NCBI GenBank assembly: GCA_023392125.1 | Contig: JAEVZS010000033.1 | Location: forward strand, 1-64,000 | Direction: 5' to 3' | Length of the DNA stretch: 64,000 nucleotides | Source: Bacteroidota bacterium | GTDB taxonomy: Bacteria > Bacteroidota > Bacteroidia > Cytophagales > Cytophagaceae | Shown here: positions 17,383 through 26,300 of the stretch, in pieces | Layout: each line of letters opens with the position of its first letter | Numbering within the stretch: the stretch's first letter is position 1 | Translations under genes and position numbers: made by a program | Notes under the pieces: generated by a model | Database searches by the model: none | What the model saw: the letters and a program-made list of their open reading frames with translations, nothing else | Told to the model about the DNA's origin: nothing

Positions 17383-17410
17383 TTCTCCTTTAGTGATAAC
17401 CACACCTGTA

Positions 17411-17438
17411 AAAGCCTGAGCATTCAGGCTTTTTTTAT
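17411..17438 (+). terminator. Rho-independent terminator after the lipoprotein
   Basis: Stem AAAGCCTGA (17411-17419) pairs with TCAGGCTTT (17424-17432), followed by a T-run. Confidence 0.85.
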
Positions 17439-17591
17439 TAACAATAGATTTCGATTATAAAAAGTATAAAAAATCTCTATATATTTATACTCATAAGCAA
17501 CCAGTTTCCCTGTTCGCTTTCAGAAACTTAGCATTTGATGCTTCGTTTTATGAAAAGATCTTTCAGCCATCGTGGTCAGAAGCGATAAACT

Positions 17592-17599
17592 TATCTTTG
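17592..17599 (+). promoter_or_regulatory. -7 element before the PorP/SprF-like gene
   Basis: TATCTTTG matches TAnnTTTG. It lies 12 bp before the ATG at 17611, so the mRNA leader would be only about five bases. This supports 17611 over a GTG at 17572, which would lie upstream of the promoter. No clear -33 TTG was seen. Confidence 0.5.
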
Positions 17600-17610
17600 T
17601 ACCGTTGTTT

Positions 17611-18504
17611 ATGGTGTATGCCAGGATTGTAATTAGTACTGTATTGCTGCTGTTGTGCAAAATGGCTTCTGCGCAGGTTTCGGCAGTGTACACACTGGCT
17701 CCTCAACAATTTTTCAATCATTATTACCTGATCAATCCTGCCAATGAATCGTTGGAAAACCGCCTGCACCTGGCAGCCGGTAACCGATCAATGGTCGGGG
17801 TATTTTCCGGAATCGGAAGCTCATACGGCAACATCCGGTATACCGGATACAACCGGGCCCGGACCCAGGCCAATACAGTTGGATTGCATATCTCCAATAT
17901 GCGGCGAGGCGAGTATATCCAACTCAACAAGATTCATTTTCGCTACGCGCTTACTATTGCCCTTTCTGAAAATACCTATATCTCCGCGGGCGTGTCAGGC
18001 GGGCTCATCAATTATCGTCTGGCAGCATCTCAGGCGAGCGCAGGCGGCTCTGCCCTCGGTCCGGACCTGGCAGCCGGAATCTGGCTGCTCTCCGATAAGT
18101 TGCAGGCAGGGATATCCATGATGCAATTGCTCAACACCGGACTTCAGCCCCTCAATGAACGACTTGAGCTCAGACGATATATCAATATTGCCTCTTCGTA
18201 CAAGCTGGCCATTAGTCCCGCAAGCGATCTGAAGATACATGGCTGGTTCCGGTATGAGCTGTATAATAACCGATCCGGATTCATGATATGCCCCCTCTAC
18301 TCCTGGAAAGAAATGATTGAGCTAGGCCCGGGTTATGACATTGAAAGAGGAATGTATGTATATGCAGGTTTGGGAAAAATAAGTCTGGGACAGGGTGCTT
18401 TGCAGGCAGGCGCATCATTTCTGCTTCTCAGCTCGCGCTACTTATCCGATCTTACAGATTCTGTTGTCGAGTTGAGTATTGTTTATGCAATCAATCAGGA
18501 ATAA
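17611..18504 (+). CDS. PorP/SprF-family outer-membrane protein (T9SS)
   Basis: A 297-residue outer-membrane beta-barrel of the type IX secretion PorP/SprF family. SprF-type members help individual type-B CTD proteins reach the surface. A signal peptide ending SAQ is followed by the family opening AVYTLAPQQFFNHYYLINPANES, then alternating beta strands with Gly/Tyr turns, to ELSIVYAINQE. It converges on a gene for a secreted type-B CTD protein, the typical pairing. The genes are on opposite strands, so any pairing is by function and not by transcript. Confidence 0.85.
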   Translation: MVYARIVISTVLLLLCKMASAQVSAVYTLAPQQFFNHYYLINPANESLENRLHLAAGNRSMVGVFSGIGSSYGNIRYTGYNRARTQANTVGLHISNMRRGEYIQLNKIHFRYALTIALSENTYISAGVSGGLINYRLAASQASAGGSALGPDLAAGIWLLSDKLQAGISMMQLLNTGLQPLNERLELRRYINIASSYKLAISPASDLKIHGWFRYELYNNRSGFMICPLYSWKEMIELGPGYDIERGMYVYAGLGKISLGQGALQAGASFLLLSSRYLSDLTDSVVELSIVYAINQE

Positions 18505-18692
18505 CGACATACCCCTGGAACTTCAAGTTGCCTTCGAGAGTCTCAGACAATCGAAATCCCCGCACCAGGTTTTAAGTAGTATAATCACTATCTCCTCATA
18601 CTTTTTTTAGGATCAAAGAGAGTTTCTTTCGGCAGGCTCAGCTCCCACTGGGATCTTCGAATCCTAAACTTAAAACTTTCTTCTTTTAAAAA

Positions 18693-19751
18693 TTATCGGA
18701 TAAGAGTCACGTGAAGCACCTTATTCTCATTAATGATAACGGAATAATAATCGGTAGGGGCCAGCTCTCCGGTTTCTGTTCTTCCGTCCCATAGGGCTGG
18801 AATGGAAAGCTCACGTATAAATTTCCCCTGTGCATTATAGATGCGGGCAATACCTGAATCCTTTATATAATAGGTATCCATCTGTCCATCATTGTCCGGT
18901 GAAAATACATTGACGGTATTGCAGGGCTCTACCACAACAGAGTCTTCCGAAAAGAAATACCCTCCAGCATATATATCATCCACCACAAAATCATTTGTCT
19001 TTAACCGGCCATCAAGGCTTTTGAGCTTAATAATCTGCTTTCCGTCATTCTCCGGCACCCAGCTATAGGCTATATAATGCCAGGAAGTATCTTTGGGCAT
19101 TGATACAACATGCACCTGATGTTCTCCCAAATAAATGCCGATGATTCCTGTGACATAGTCTTCATTGGCAAATCGTCTGTGTATATTGGCCGCATACAAA
19201 GACACCTGATACGAAACCCCGGCAGAGACAGATACTGTATCAATAAAAAATGCCATCGAAGTATCCAGACTCCCGTCAATCAACAACATATTACCTCCGT
19301 TGCCGGTGTGGTCATGCCTGCTTACAAAAGCAGATGAAATAAGAGCAGGATCGGATACAACAGCGTAATTTCCGGAACGAAAGTTCTCCTTATCGCCTAA
19401 GGTATAATCTGAAGCAAATGTCTGTATATCCGAGTCAAAGGATCCGTTGTGGATATAATTTGCGTGAAGATGCCTGGAGCGGACAGAATAAGTTGTACGC
19501 ACAAGCGGACGGACTTCCATCTGCCAGTACGATTTTATAGTAAGATTTTCAGCATCACCATTCGTCACTTTCCATTCGATGTCTGAGCCATCTGTCTCCG
19601 CCTCTAGTATTGAGCTATTGTCTTCCAGGCAATAAGTGCTCAGATGTACACGGGTATAACACTCCTGTCCATCCGGACATTGCGCAAAACCAATGCCTGT
19701 CATCAGCAGAAGCAGTACACTAAAAGAGCATTTTTTCCTGATAAGATTCAT
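18693..19751 (-). CDS. Secreted protein with T9SS type-B (gliding-motility) C-terminal domain
   Basis: A 352-residue exported protein with a signal peptide (SFSVLLLLMTGIGFAQ). A Cys-containing N-terminal part is followed by a galactose-binding-like beta-sandwich (about 100-270: HNGSFDS, GNMLLIDGS, WHYIAYSWVPENDGKQIIKL, VVDDIYAGG). The C-terminus has the type-B signature NVFSPDNDGQMDTYYI, RIYNAQGKFIREL, WDGR and TLIR. It is therefore exported by T9SS through a PorV/SprF-like route. It is third in an operon with an ECF sigma factor and an anti-sigma-like protein, 13 bp after the latter. The ligand is unknown. Confidence 0.85.
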   Translation of the reverse strand: MNLIRKKCSFSVLLLLMTGIGFAQCPDGQECYTRVHLSTYCLEDNSSILEAETDGSDIEWKVTNGDAENLTIKSYWQMEVRPLVRTTYSVRSRHLHANYIHNGSFDSDIQTFASDYTLGDKENFRSGNYAVVSDPALISSAFVSRHDHTGNGGNMLLIDGSLDTSMAFFIDTVSVSAGVSYQVSLYAANIHRRFANEDYVTGIIGIYLGEHQVHVVSMPKDTSWHYIAYSWVPENDGKQIIKLKSLDGRLKTNDFVVDDIYAGGYFFSEDSVVVEPCNTVNVFSPDNDGQMDTYYIKDSGIARIYNAQGKFIRELSIPALWDGRTETGELAPTDYYSVIINENKVLHVTLIR

Positions 19752-19764
19752 ATATGTTTTCTGT

Positions 19765-20886
19765 TTACCGTATGATGGTAATTTGTCCGCTTCGTTGTGT
19801 CCTGTCTTCCAAAACAATCAAATATATGTAAAGTCCGGAAGGTAAAACAACCCCCTGACTGCTGACTCCGTTCCATGCAAATCTGCGTTCCCGGACCCGG
19901 CTAAAGACCACCCGACCGCTCATGTCCATAATCTGAAGATCGAAGACCTCAATATCAGAAACAGGTACTTCCCAGGTTTCACCGGCATCAGGATTAAGCA
20001 CAAAATTCTGCTCTCTGCAAACCTTCCCGGGCAGATATACCAGAATTGTATCCGGACATCCTTCCTGATTGGTAACAATAAAGGTATAATCTCCGCTATA
20101 GAGGTCTGCATAGGATAAGGCCGGCTGCTTTCCCGGACGACGTATCGTATACAAAAACTGGCCGCCTTCTGCTCTGCTATGCGCAAAAGTTATTGCACCG
20201 TCTGCCCGGCCCTCACACGCCGGTTTAAGGTCCGGCTGCAGCTCTGCCCGGAAACCGGCACAATCCGGCATGCGTACAGCAGGAATATTTTCGGGCTGCA
20301 CTTCAGTCACAGGCTCTGCTTTTTTCTCCGGAGAGAAATCCAATATCTCCCCAACGTTTTTTTGCTTATTGACAACTGTATCAGAATCAGTCAATACTAT
20401 AAGCAGACTATCTGCATCCGCTCCGTTCCGATTCAGGTTTTGTACAGGCTTGTCCGGGGAAGGTATCGGCAGGATATGCCTGTCATCCGAAGCTGATCCG
20501 GCTGTATCTTTATCAGCATTTACAGGTACTTCCTTTTTTTCTATAGTATCCTGACCAGGTACGACAGTTTCAGAAGGTTCCGGTACCGGTTTCAGTACAA
20601 GCAAAAGACCACTGATCAGCAATCCTCCCAGCAGAATAGCCGAACCAAGCTTCCATCGGATAGTTGTCCGGCGATCGTATTTCCGGATTCCCTCCTGAAT
20701 TTCCTGTCTCAGCTCATTGTAAGCCGATGCTTCTATCGCCTGATTGGCCAGTATCCATGCTTCCACTTCTGCCGCGAATGCTTTATCTTTTGCCATCAAC
20801 TGCCCGAAAGCCTGATTTTCTTCCGGAGTCAGGTCGCCATTCAGATAGCTTTCTATACGTTCATATGTCTCTTTGTCGTACCTCAA
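19765..20886 (-). CDS. Anti-sigma-like transmembrane protein with C-terminal T9SS type-B domain
   Basis: A 373-residue protein. Residues 1-75 resemble anti-sigma or zinc-finger-less regulator N-termini (ERIESYLNGDLTPEENQAF). One membrane helix follows (AILLGGLLISGLLLVL, about 84-100), then a long Pro/Ser/Asp/Glu-rich linker, a beta domain (about 210-290), and a terminal domain with FDLQIMDMSGRVVFSRV, FAWNG and LPSGLYIYLIVLEDRTQRSG that matches the gliding-motility CTD. It starts with TTG and overlaps the sigma factor stop by 4 bp. It probably holds the ECF sigma factor at the inner membrane; having a sortable CTD on such a protein is unusual. The anti-sigma role is inferred from operon and topology. 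Confidence 0.72.
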   Translation of the reverse strand: MRYDKETYERIESYLNGDLTPEENQAFGQLMAKDKAFAAEVEAWILANQAIEASAYNELRQEIQEGIRKYDRRTTIRWKLGSAILLGGLLISGLLLVLKPVPEPSETVVPGQDTIEKKEVPVNADKDTAGSASDDRHILPIPSPDKPVQNLNRNGADADSLLIVLTDSDTVVNKQKNVGEILDFSPEKKAEPVTEVQPENIPAVRMPDCAGFRAELQPDLKPACEGRADGAITFAHSRAEGGQFLYTIRRPGKQPALSYADLYSGDYTFIVTNQEGCPDTILVYLPGKVCREQNFVLNPDAGETWEVPVSDIEVFDLQIMDMSGRVVFSRVRERRFAWNGVSSQGVVLPSGLYIYLIVLEDRTQRSGQITIIR

Positions 20887-21458
20887 AATCTCAATGCATC
20901 TAATACATTCTTATTTTCTTTGACCAGTCTCACCAGGTATTGCTTGCACCTGTAGTGCTGAGCTTTGCTCACATTCTCGTTCTTGTGTCCCATTTTGACG
21001 CATATCTCTTTCATCGAGAGGCGCTCATAGAGCGAATATTTCAGAATTTTCCTGCAGTTTTCTTCCAGCTGTTCAAACAGTTTCTGAAGTAAGGCTGATT
21101 TTTCTCTGTCCAGGATATGCGACAGATGATCCCGTTCCGGCAGGATTTCCTCAGAGGCAATATATGCTTCATACTGTTTGTGAAGTGACTGTCTGCGTAT
21201 TTTGTTAATCCAGAAGTTGCGCGCAATGGTAAAGATAAAACCATCGATGCTGTTGCCCTCATGAAACTGGTTTTCCCTGACTTTCAGAAAAAAGATAACG
21301 ATTGCTTCCTGAAAAATATCATCCGCTTCTTCCCTTGTTCCATTATTCTTAATAATGTAACCACGCACTTTTTTCAGGGTCCTTTTATACAAAAAAGACA
21401 AGGCGGCGGCGTTATTCCCGTTTCTTATAGCTTCAACAATCTGGTTATCGCTTTCCAA
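20883..21458 (-). CDS. ECF-family RNA polymerase sigma factor
   Basis: A 191-residue sigma-70-like factor. Region 2 is at about 25-95 (REEADDIFQEAIVIFFLKV and FIFTIARNFWINKIRR) and region 4 at about 125-180 (LEENCRKILKYSLYERLSMKEICVKMGHKNENVSKAQHYRCKQYL). It is the first gene of a three-gene operon with its presumed anti-sigma partner and a T9SS-exported protein. A likely role is to couple envelope or T9SS status to transcription, as ECF factors do in other T9SS bacteria. Its targets cannot be read from this window. Confidence 0.92.
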   Translation of the reverse strand: MESDNQIVEAIRNGNNAAALSFLYKRTLKKVRGYIIKNNGTREEADDIFQEAIVIFFLKVRENQFHEGNSIDGFIFTIARNFWINKIRRQSLHKQYEAYIASEEILPERDHLSHILDREKSALLQKLFEQLEENCRKILKYSLYERLSMKEICVKMGHKNENVSKAQHYRCKQYLVRLVKENKNVLDALRF

Positions 21459-21719
21459 GGCTCTTTATTTTAGTACGACAATTAACAAACCGAAAAGTAA
21501 ACAGGACTGATACGAATATACCGGCAATATTATTTCAAAAACTATGCAGGTATATAAAAAAACACACCCCAGGCCATCAAAGGGGTGGTGATGGTGATCT
21601 GAAGTGTGTACTTAAAGAATATGAAAACAAATTGTTTACAATAAATTATACGCTTCACCAGTTGGCATGGTTGCATCTTCAGCGCTTCATACTCACATAG
21701 ATAGCTTTTTAAAAAAGGC

Positions 21720-22883
21720 CTATTCCGAATTGGAAAAATCCAAAAGATCTTCAAAGGATGCCTTAATAACCATTTTACCTGTTTTATCTATAAAACCCCA
21801 TTGATCCAAGAGTTTTACCCTGCATAATCCGTTACTAAAGTGTCCGATATTGGGGTGAGGTATTCCTTTGAATATAACTTTTGTCTTGGAATCTTCCACA
21901 ACTTCATCCGGAAGACGAAAAATCTTCCTGCCGGATACGTCGATAAACCAATAGAATAGGTCGATAAAAACTAAGGAAAATCCTCCCTGAAAATGGCTTG
22001 CAAGCTGATATACCGGCTCAATTACCCACTTTCCGGATTTATCCATATAACCATAATTGACTGTTCCATCCTTTTCTACAGGTACCCGAACCAGTCCTTC
22101 GGAAAAAGAAAGACTGATATTTTCGTTCTGCTGCAGATGATCGATGGTAAAAATCACTTTGCCTTCAGTGTCAATAAATGCCGCCCTGCCGGATTCGTCC
22201 AGCACAAATGCCCTGTCTCCGGAAAACGGCCAGGCTTTTCTGAAGCTCCGGGGAAAGGCCTGCCCGTTTTGTCTGTCAATATACTGGTGGTTGGAGCTTC
22301 CCTTCATCACGGGCGCCACTCCCTGATGAAACTCTCCGGCGGTCCAGTAATCGGGGGCAATGCTTACCTTATTCTGATTATCTATGTATCCCCATTTGGA
22401 GCCTTTGGGAATTTTGAATGCGCAATATCCTTCCGAAAAAACAGTGTATAGAGTATCATTGGGCTGTATCAGCCAGGATCCGTCCTTTTTTATAAACCCC
22501 CATTTGCCCCCCATTAAAGTTATTCCCTGATAAGCACGATACGAAGCGCCTGTATTGACTCTGGCAAAACCTTCCTGAAAGCTTTCCACGGCATCAAAGC
22601 GTGGCTCCACTACCCATTTGCCCGTCTTATCAATGAAACCCCATTTGCCTGTTTGACAGTTGCCGGCATCAAGCGGGTCAAAAAAGAAACCTATATTGGC
22701 GGCTGCCAGTCCTTCCCGAAAAGGGAGTACTTTGTCAAATGCCGGTTGAATTATCCATTCTCCTTTATCATTGATAAAACCCCATTTACCATCCTTTTTT
22801 GCACCAGCGAGAAAGCCCCGGGCATCAGCATGGAAATGAATAAAACAGACAATCAGCCAGGCAAATAAAAAGTTTTTTTTCAT
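21720..22883 (-). CDS. Secreted WG-repeat protein
   Basis: A 387-residue exported protein with a signal peptide (FLFAWLIVCFIHFHADA). The mature region is almost entirely WG repeats, each near GKWGFIDKTGKWVVEPRFD followed by FxEGxAxVN; about seven copies are visible, some degenerate. WG repeats form beta-rich scaffolds of uncertain function, common in Bacteroidota. The gene stands alone between the sigma operon and a small divergent gene. A 260-bp gap at its 3' end (21459-21719) holds nothing recognisable. Confidence 0.88.
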   Translation of the reverse strand: MKKNFLFAWLIVCFIHFHADARGFLAGAKKDGKWGFINDKGEWIIQPAFDKVLPFREGLAAANIGFFFDPLDAGNCQTGKWGFIDKTGKWVVEPRFDAVESFQEGFARVNTGASYRAYQGITLMGGKWGFIKKDGSWLIQPNDTLYTVFSEGYCAFKIPKGSKWGYIDNQNKVSIAPDYWTAGEFHQGVAPVMKGSSNHQYIDRQNGQAFPRSFRKAWPFSGDRAFVLDESGRAAFIDTEGKVIFTIDHLQQNENISLSFSEGLVRVPVEKDGTVNYGYMDKSGKWVIEPVYQLASHFQGGFSLVFIDLFYWFIDVSGRKIFRLPDEVVEDSKTKVIFKGIPHPNIGHFSNGLCRVKLLDQWGFIDKTGKMVIKASFEDLLDFSNSE

Positions 22884-23017
22884 AAATTGTACCCGATAAT
22901 CAATTGTTTGCAGGATCGATTACTTGACATAATCTCCCGTTTTTTCTTAAACTGAAACTACCGGAGCACCAAAATGATTGATCGGCAGCATACAATTTTA
23001 TCCCCAAAACAGGAAAT

Positions 23018-23377
23018 ATGCAACGTTTTTCTTTCCCATCATTAAGCAGGCTATCTCAGGCTATTTTTCGCAGAAAGCTACTCAGAGAATCACTGGCAGA
23101 ATTTTTTAATCATGGTATCGGCTATCTTGCCGGGGTACTTGCCTACAATAATCTTTCCTTTTTTTTTGAAGTAAAAAGTGTCAGGAATCTATGGGGCATT
23201 ACAAACTTTCGCCGCAAAACACTGGTCAGTCAGGATACTTTTGAACTGATGGAATTTGTCATATCCGGGCTTGTCGGTTTTATAATCTTCAAGCTCGTGA
23301 CATATTATTCCTCTAAAGTCTGGGACTGGTATGAAAAAAAATATCCTATGGAAGAGGGAACTGAAGAGCAGGCTTAA
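23018..23377 (+). CDS. Small membrane protein, unknown function
   Basis: A 119-residue protein with a basic N-terminus (SRLSQAIFRRKLLRESL) and two hydrophobic segments, one around GIGYLAGVLAYNNLSFFF and a clear helix FVISGLVGFIIFKLVTYY, then an acidic tail. No family was recognised. It converges on tamB and the two stop codons overlap by 4 bp. Codon use and composition look genuine. Confidence 0.6.
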   Translation: MQRFSFPSLSRLSQAIFRRKLLRESLAEFFNHGIGYLAGVLAYNNLSFFFEVKSVRNLWGITNFRRKTLVSQDTFELMEFVISGLVGFIIFKLVTYYSSKVWDWYEKKYPMEEGTEEQA

Positions 23378-26300
23378 AAAATATTTTTCAAATGATCAAA
23401 CTGCTTCGAGTGCTGTATAGTCACCCCGCTAACCTGCTGCACATAGTTAAGATATAAATCAGGATTGCTTTTGCTGAATATCTTCAGAGATAGGGTACCT
23501 GAACGGTTGAGCTGATAATAGATTATATAGTCTCCGGCAAAAACAGTATTCGAGGCCTGTCCTGCCGGATTATTCGCTGAATTGAAATTGCCGCCGACAC
23601 TTACTGACAGTCTTTCAGATATCTGCTTGGAGGCCATAAGATTAAATGTTTCCAGATTAAGACTCTGACTATTCTCAACATTGACTTCGATATCAACTCC
23701 TCCCAATTTATCAGTGAGCTGACCAAGCTGGGCATTCAGGGCTTTGCTTACACTCTGAGCCGCTATATTATTTGTACCGGCTCCTCCCTGCAGATTCCAG
23801 CTGTCATAAGGCAGAAACTGATTAAAAGCAATAATCCCCATAACCTGCTTGTTCAGCTCTCCCGGCTCTGATTTTATCTGGTTGAGCCGCTGAGCGACCA
23901 TGCTGTTGCCTGAACCTCCTTCAATGCTTTCAGGAATCTCGATATCAAAGGTAATTTCAGGAGTGGAAAGTTCTCCTTTGAGAAACAGAAATACCCTTAC
24001 CGGAAGTGGGCGTGATGCCGCTCTGGCTTCTTCAGGACTGAGAAAGGTTCGCTGATCATCAACCAGAGCAGTTCTCGAAGCTTTGGTTTCGTATCTGGCA
24101 GTTACATTAAGTATGCCATCGGCCGGATCGCCCTGCCAGCTGATGGTACTCTCCTTATCAATTTTGAAATCCTTCTTGATCACATTGAGAAAGGTAAATG
24201 TATAGCTGCCTTCCTCCACTGTGTAGGTGCCAAACAGATTCATATCGTTTTCAGAGTCAAATTCAAACCTGAAAGCACCAGTCCCCAGCGATGATATCTT
24301 ATCTCCATTGACCGGATCGACCACAATATTGACACGGGCCTGACGATTGACTTTGAGCTCACCGGAAATATTGAACGAAGACAGATCAACTCCAGCCGCC
24401 TTAAGTGTATCACTTTTTGGTTGTCGCCGTACTACTATACCATCGCTGCTGAACGTATCGGGAGACACAAAACGGATATAGTCCGGAGTCTCATAGCTGG
24501 CCTCAGGGCTTGCCAGAGACATCGAAATATCGGTTTTGGCCCTGGTTTCCAGCTTGAGCTGTGCTCTGATATTATCCTGAGGCCCCCGTACGCTCATATC
24601 CAGATCGGCGTAAAGTCGTCCGTAAAACGGAATTATTCCGGCCTCTTTGCTATTCAGAAACAAAAAGTTGCGACCGCTCAGATGCAAATCAAGAAAAAAG
24701 TCTTTCATAAAGTTATGCCTGATTTCTCCGCGAAGAGTTGCTTTGCTCCCATCCTTATCGTACAAGGTTATTCCTCTCAGATTGATGCTTGAGTTAGAAA
24801 CAGTAAGCCTCTCGTCTTTAATGGTGTAGACTGTTTTTATCGCTTCAATACCAATCTGATTTTCTCCGGTAAAATGAAATTCCCCTGTCAGCTGAGGATC
24901 ACTAATGGTGCCGCCAAGATGTATTCTGGTATCAAGTCGTCCGTTGAGCCTGAAAACGTATTTCTTTATAAAGGGCTGAATTGATGCAAGCTGAATCTGC
25001 CGACCCAGAATCCTGAAATCCAATGCATTGGAATCTCCCATCACGTCTACCGTACCGTATATATCCAGCTCGTGAATCTGACCGATGAGTTTGCCATCAA
25101 CCAGAAGCTTATTGTTATCACTTTCCTTTTCAAAACGAATATCCAGATCGCCAAGCCCGGACTTATCAACTTCCAGCCCTTTTGTTTTGACAGTGCCCTC
25201 TACCGCCGGATTACCCAGCGGATTTATGACTCGTACACTGGCATTAAGTATTCCGTCAAAAGCCAGACCAACAGGCATAATGCGGGACACTTCATCAAGA
25301 TTTACCTCTTTCAGGTCTGCTTCGAGAATATTGCTGTTTTCTTCTGAATGTACCGAAGCTATTCGTATATGCTGACCGGTATCGGCCCTGAGATTAAAAT
25401 TCTCTATAAAAAAATAATCGGAAACAAAGACTGCACGGGCCTGTCCGTCATTGTCCCAATGGTTTCCCTTGAGCTCAAGATGTATCTTGTCCAGGTTCAG
25501 GTAAAAGGAATCTTGCTTCAATGCGAGCAGACCTTCGATATCTACTCCCGAATTGTGCGACGAATCAGCAAGATCCAGATGAAAGAATAAGCTGTCTTTA
25601 ATAATAAACCCGTTAATATCCGGCTTACTTATCCTGATCTTGTCAAGTATGGTAAGAGGTCCCGAATGGACACGCAGATCTATTTTATCCTGATCGGCCT
25701 TAATAAATGACTGAAGACCGATCGTTGAAAACTGTGCAAAGCCGATTTCCCCGACCTTCAGGCTTGCTGACAGAAGATGCTGCTCACCGCTCCAGTTTCC
25801 ATCAAAGGTGACATCCCGCAGCACCTCCATGGAGGGTACAAACATGCGCAACAGACCTTTGGTATCCTGCACCCTTACGGTAAAATAAAGGCTGTCGAGA
25901 TGTTCATCGGTATCATTCCGGATACCGGAGTAATAATGTGCCAGAAAATGACGCCCTGCAGCAGGGATCTCGGAGAAACGGAAATTGCCGCTGACATCAA
26001 TAGTAAAAAATCCGGATTGGGCCCTGATAAAACGCTGCCCCTCCTCTGTACCGGTAGAAGCCATGATCGAGTCAATCAGATATTCATATTTCTCATTGGA
26101 AAGACTTAACGAATCGGCTTCGATTCCTGCCACAACTGCATCAATATCATCCCCCTGCATATAGGCCGCCAGCTTGCCGGACAGCACCAGCGGATTCGGG
26201 CTGAAATTCAGCGCCTTTAAATCTACTCTGGCTATATGACCATTAATTTCTATCGAAAGTTTTTGCCGGAGATCAAGGACAGTATGAAGTTTTAGCCGGG

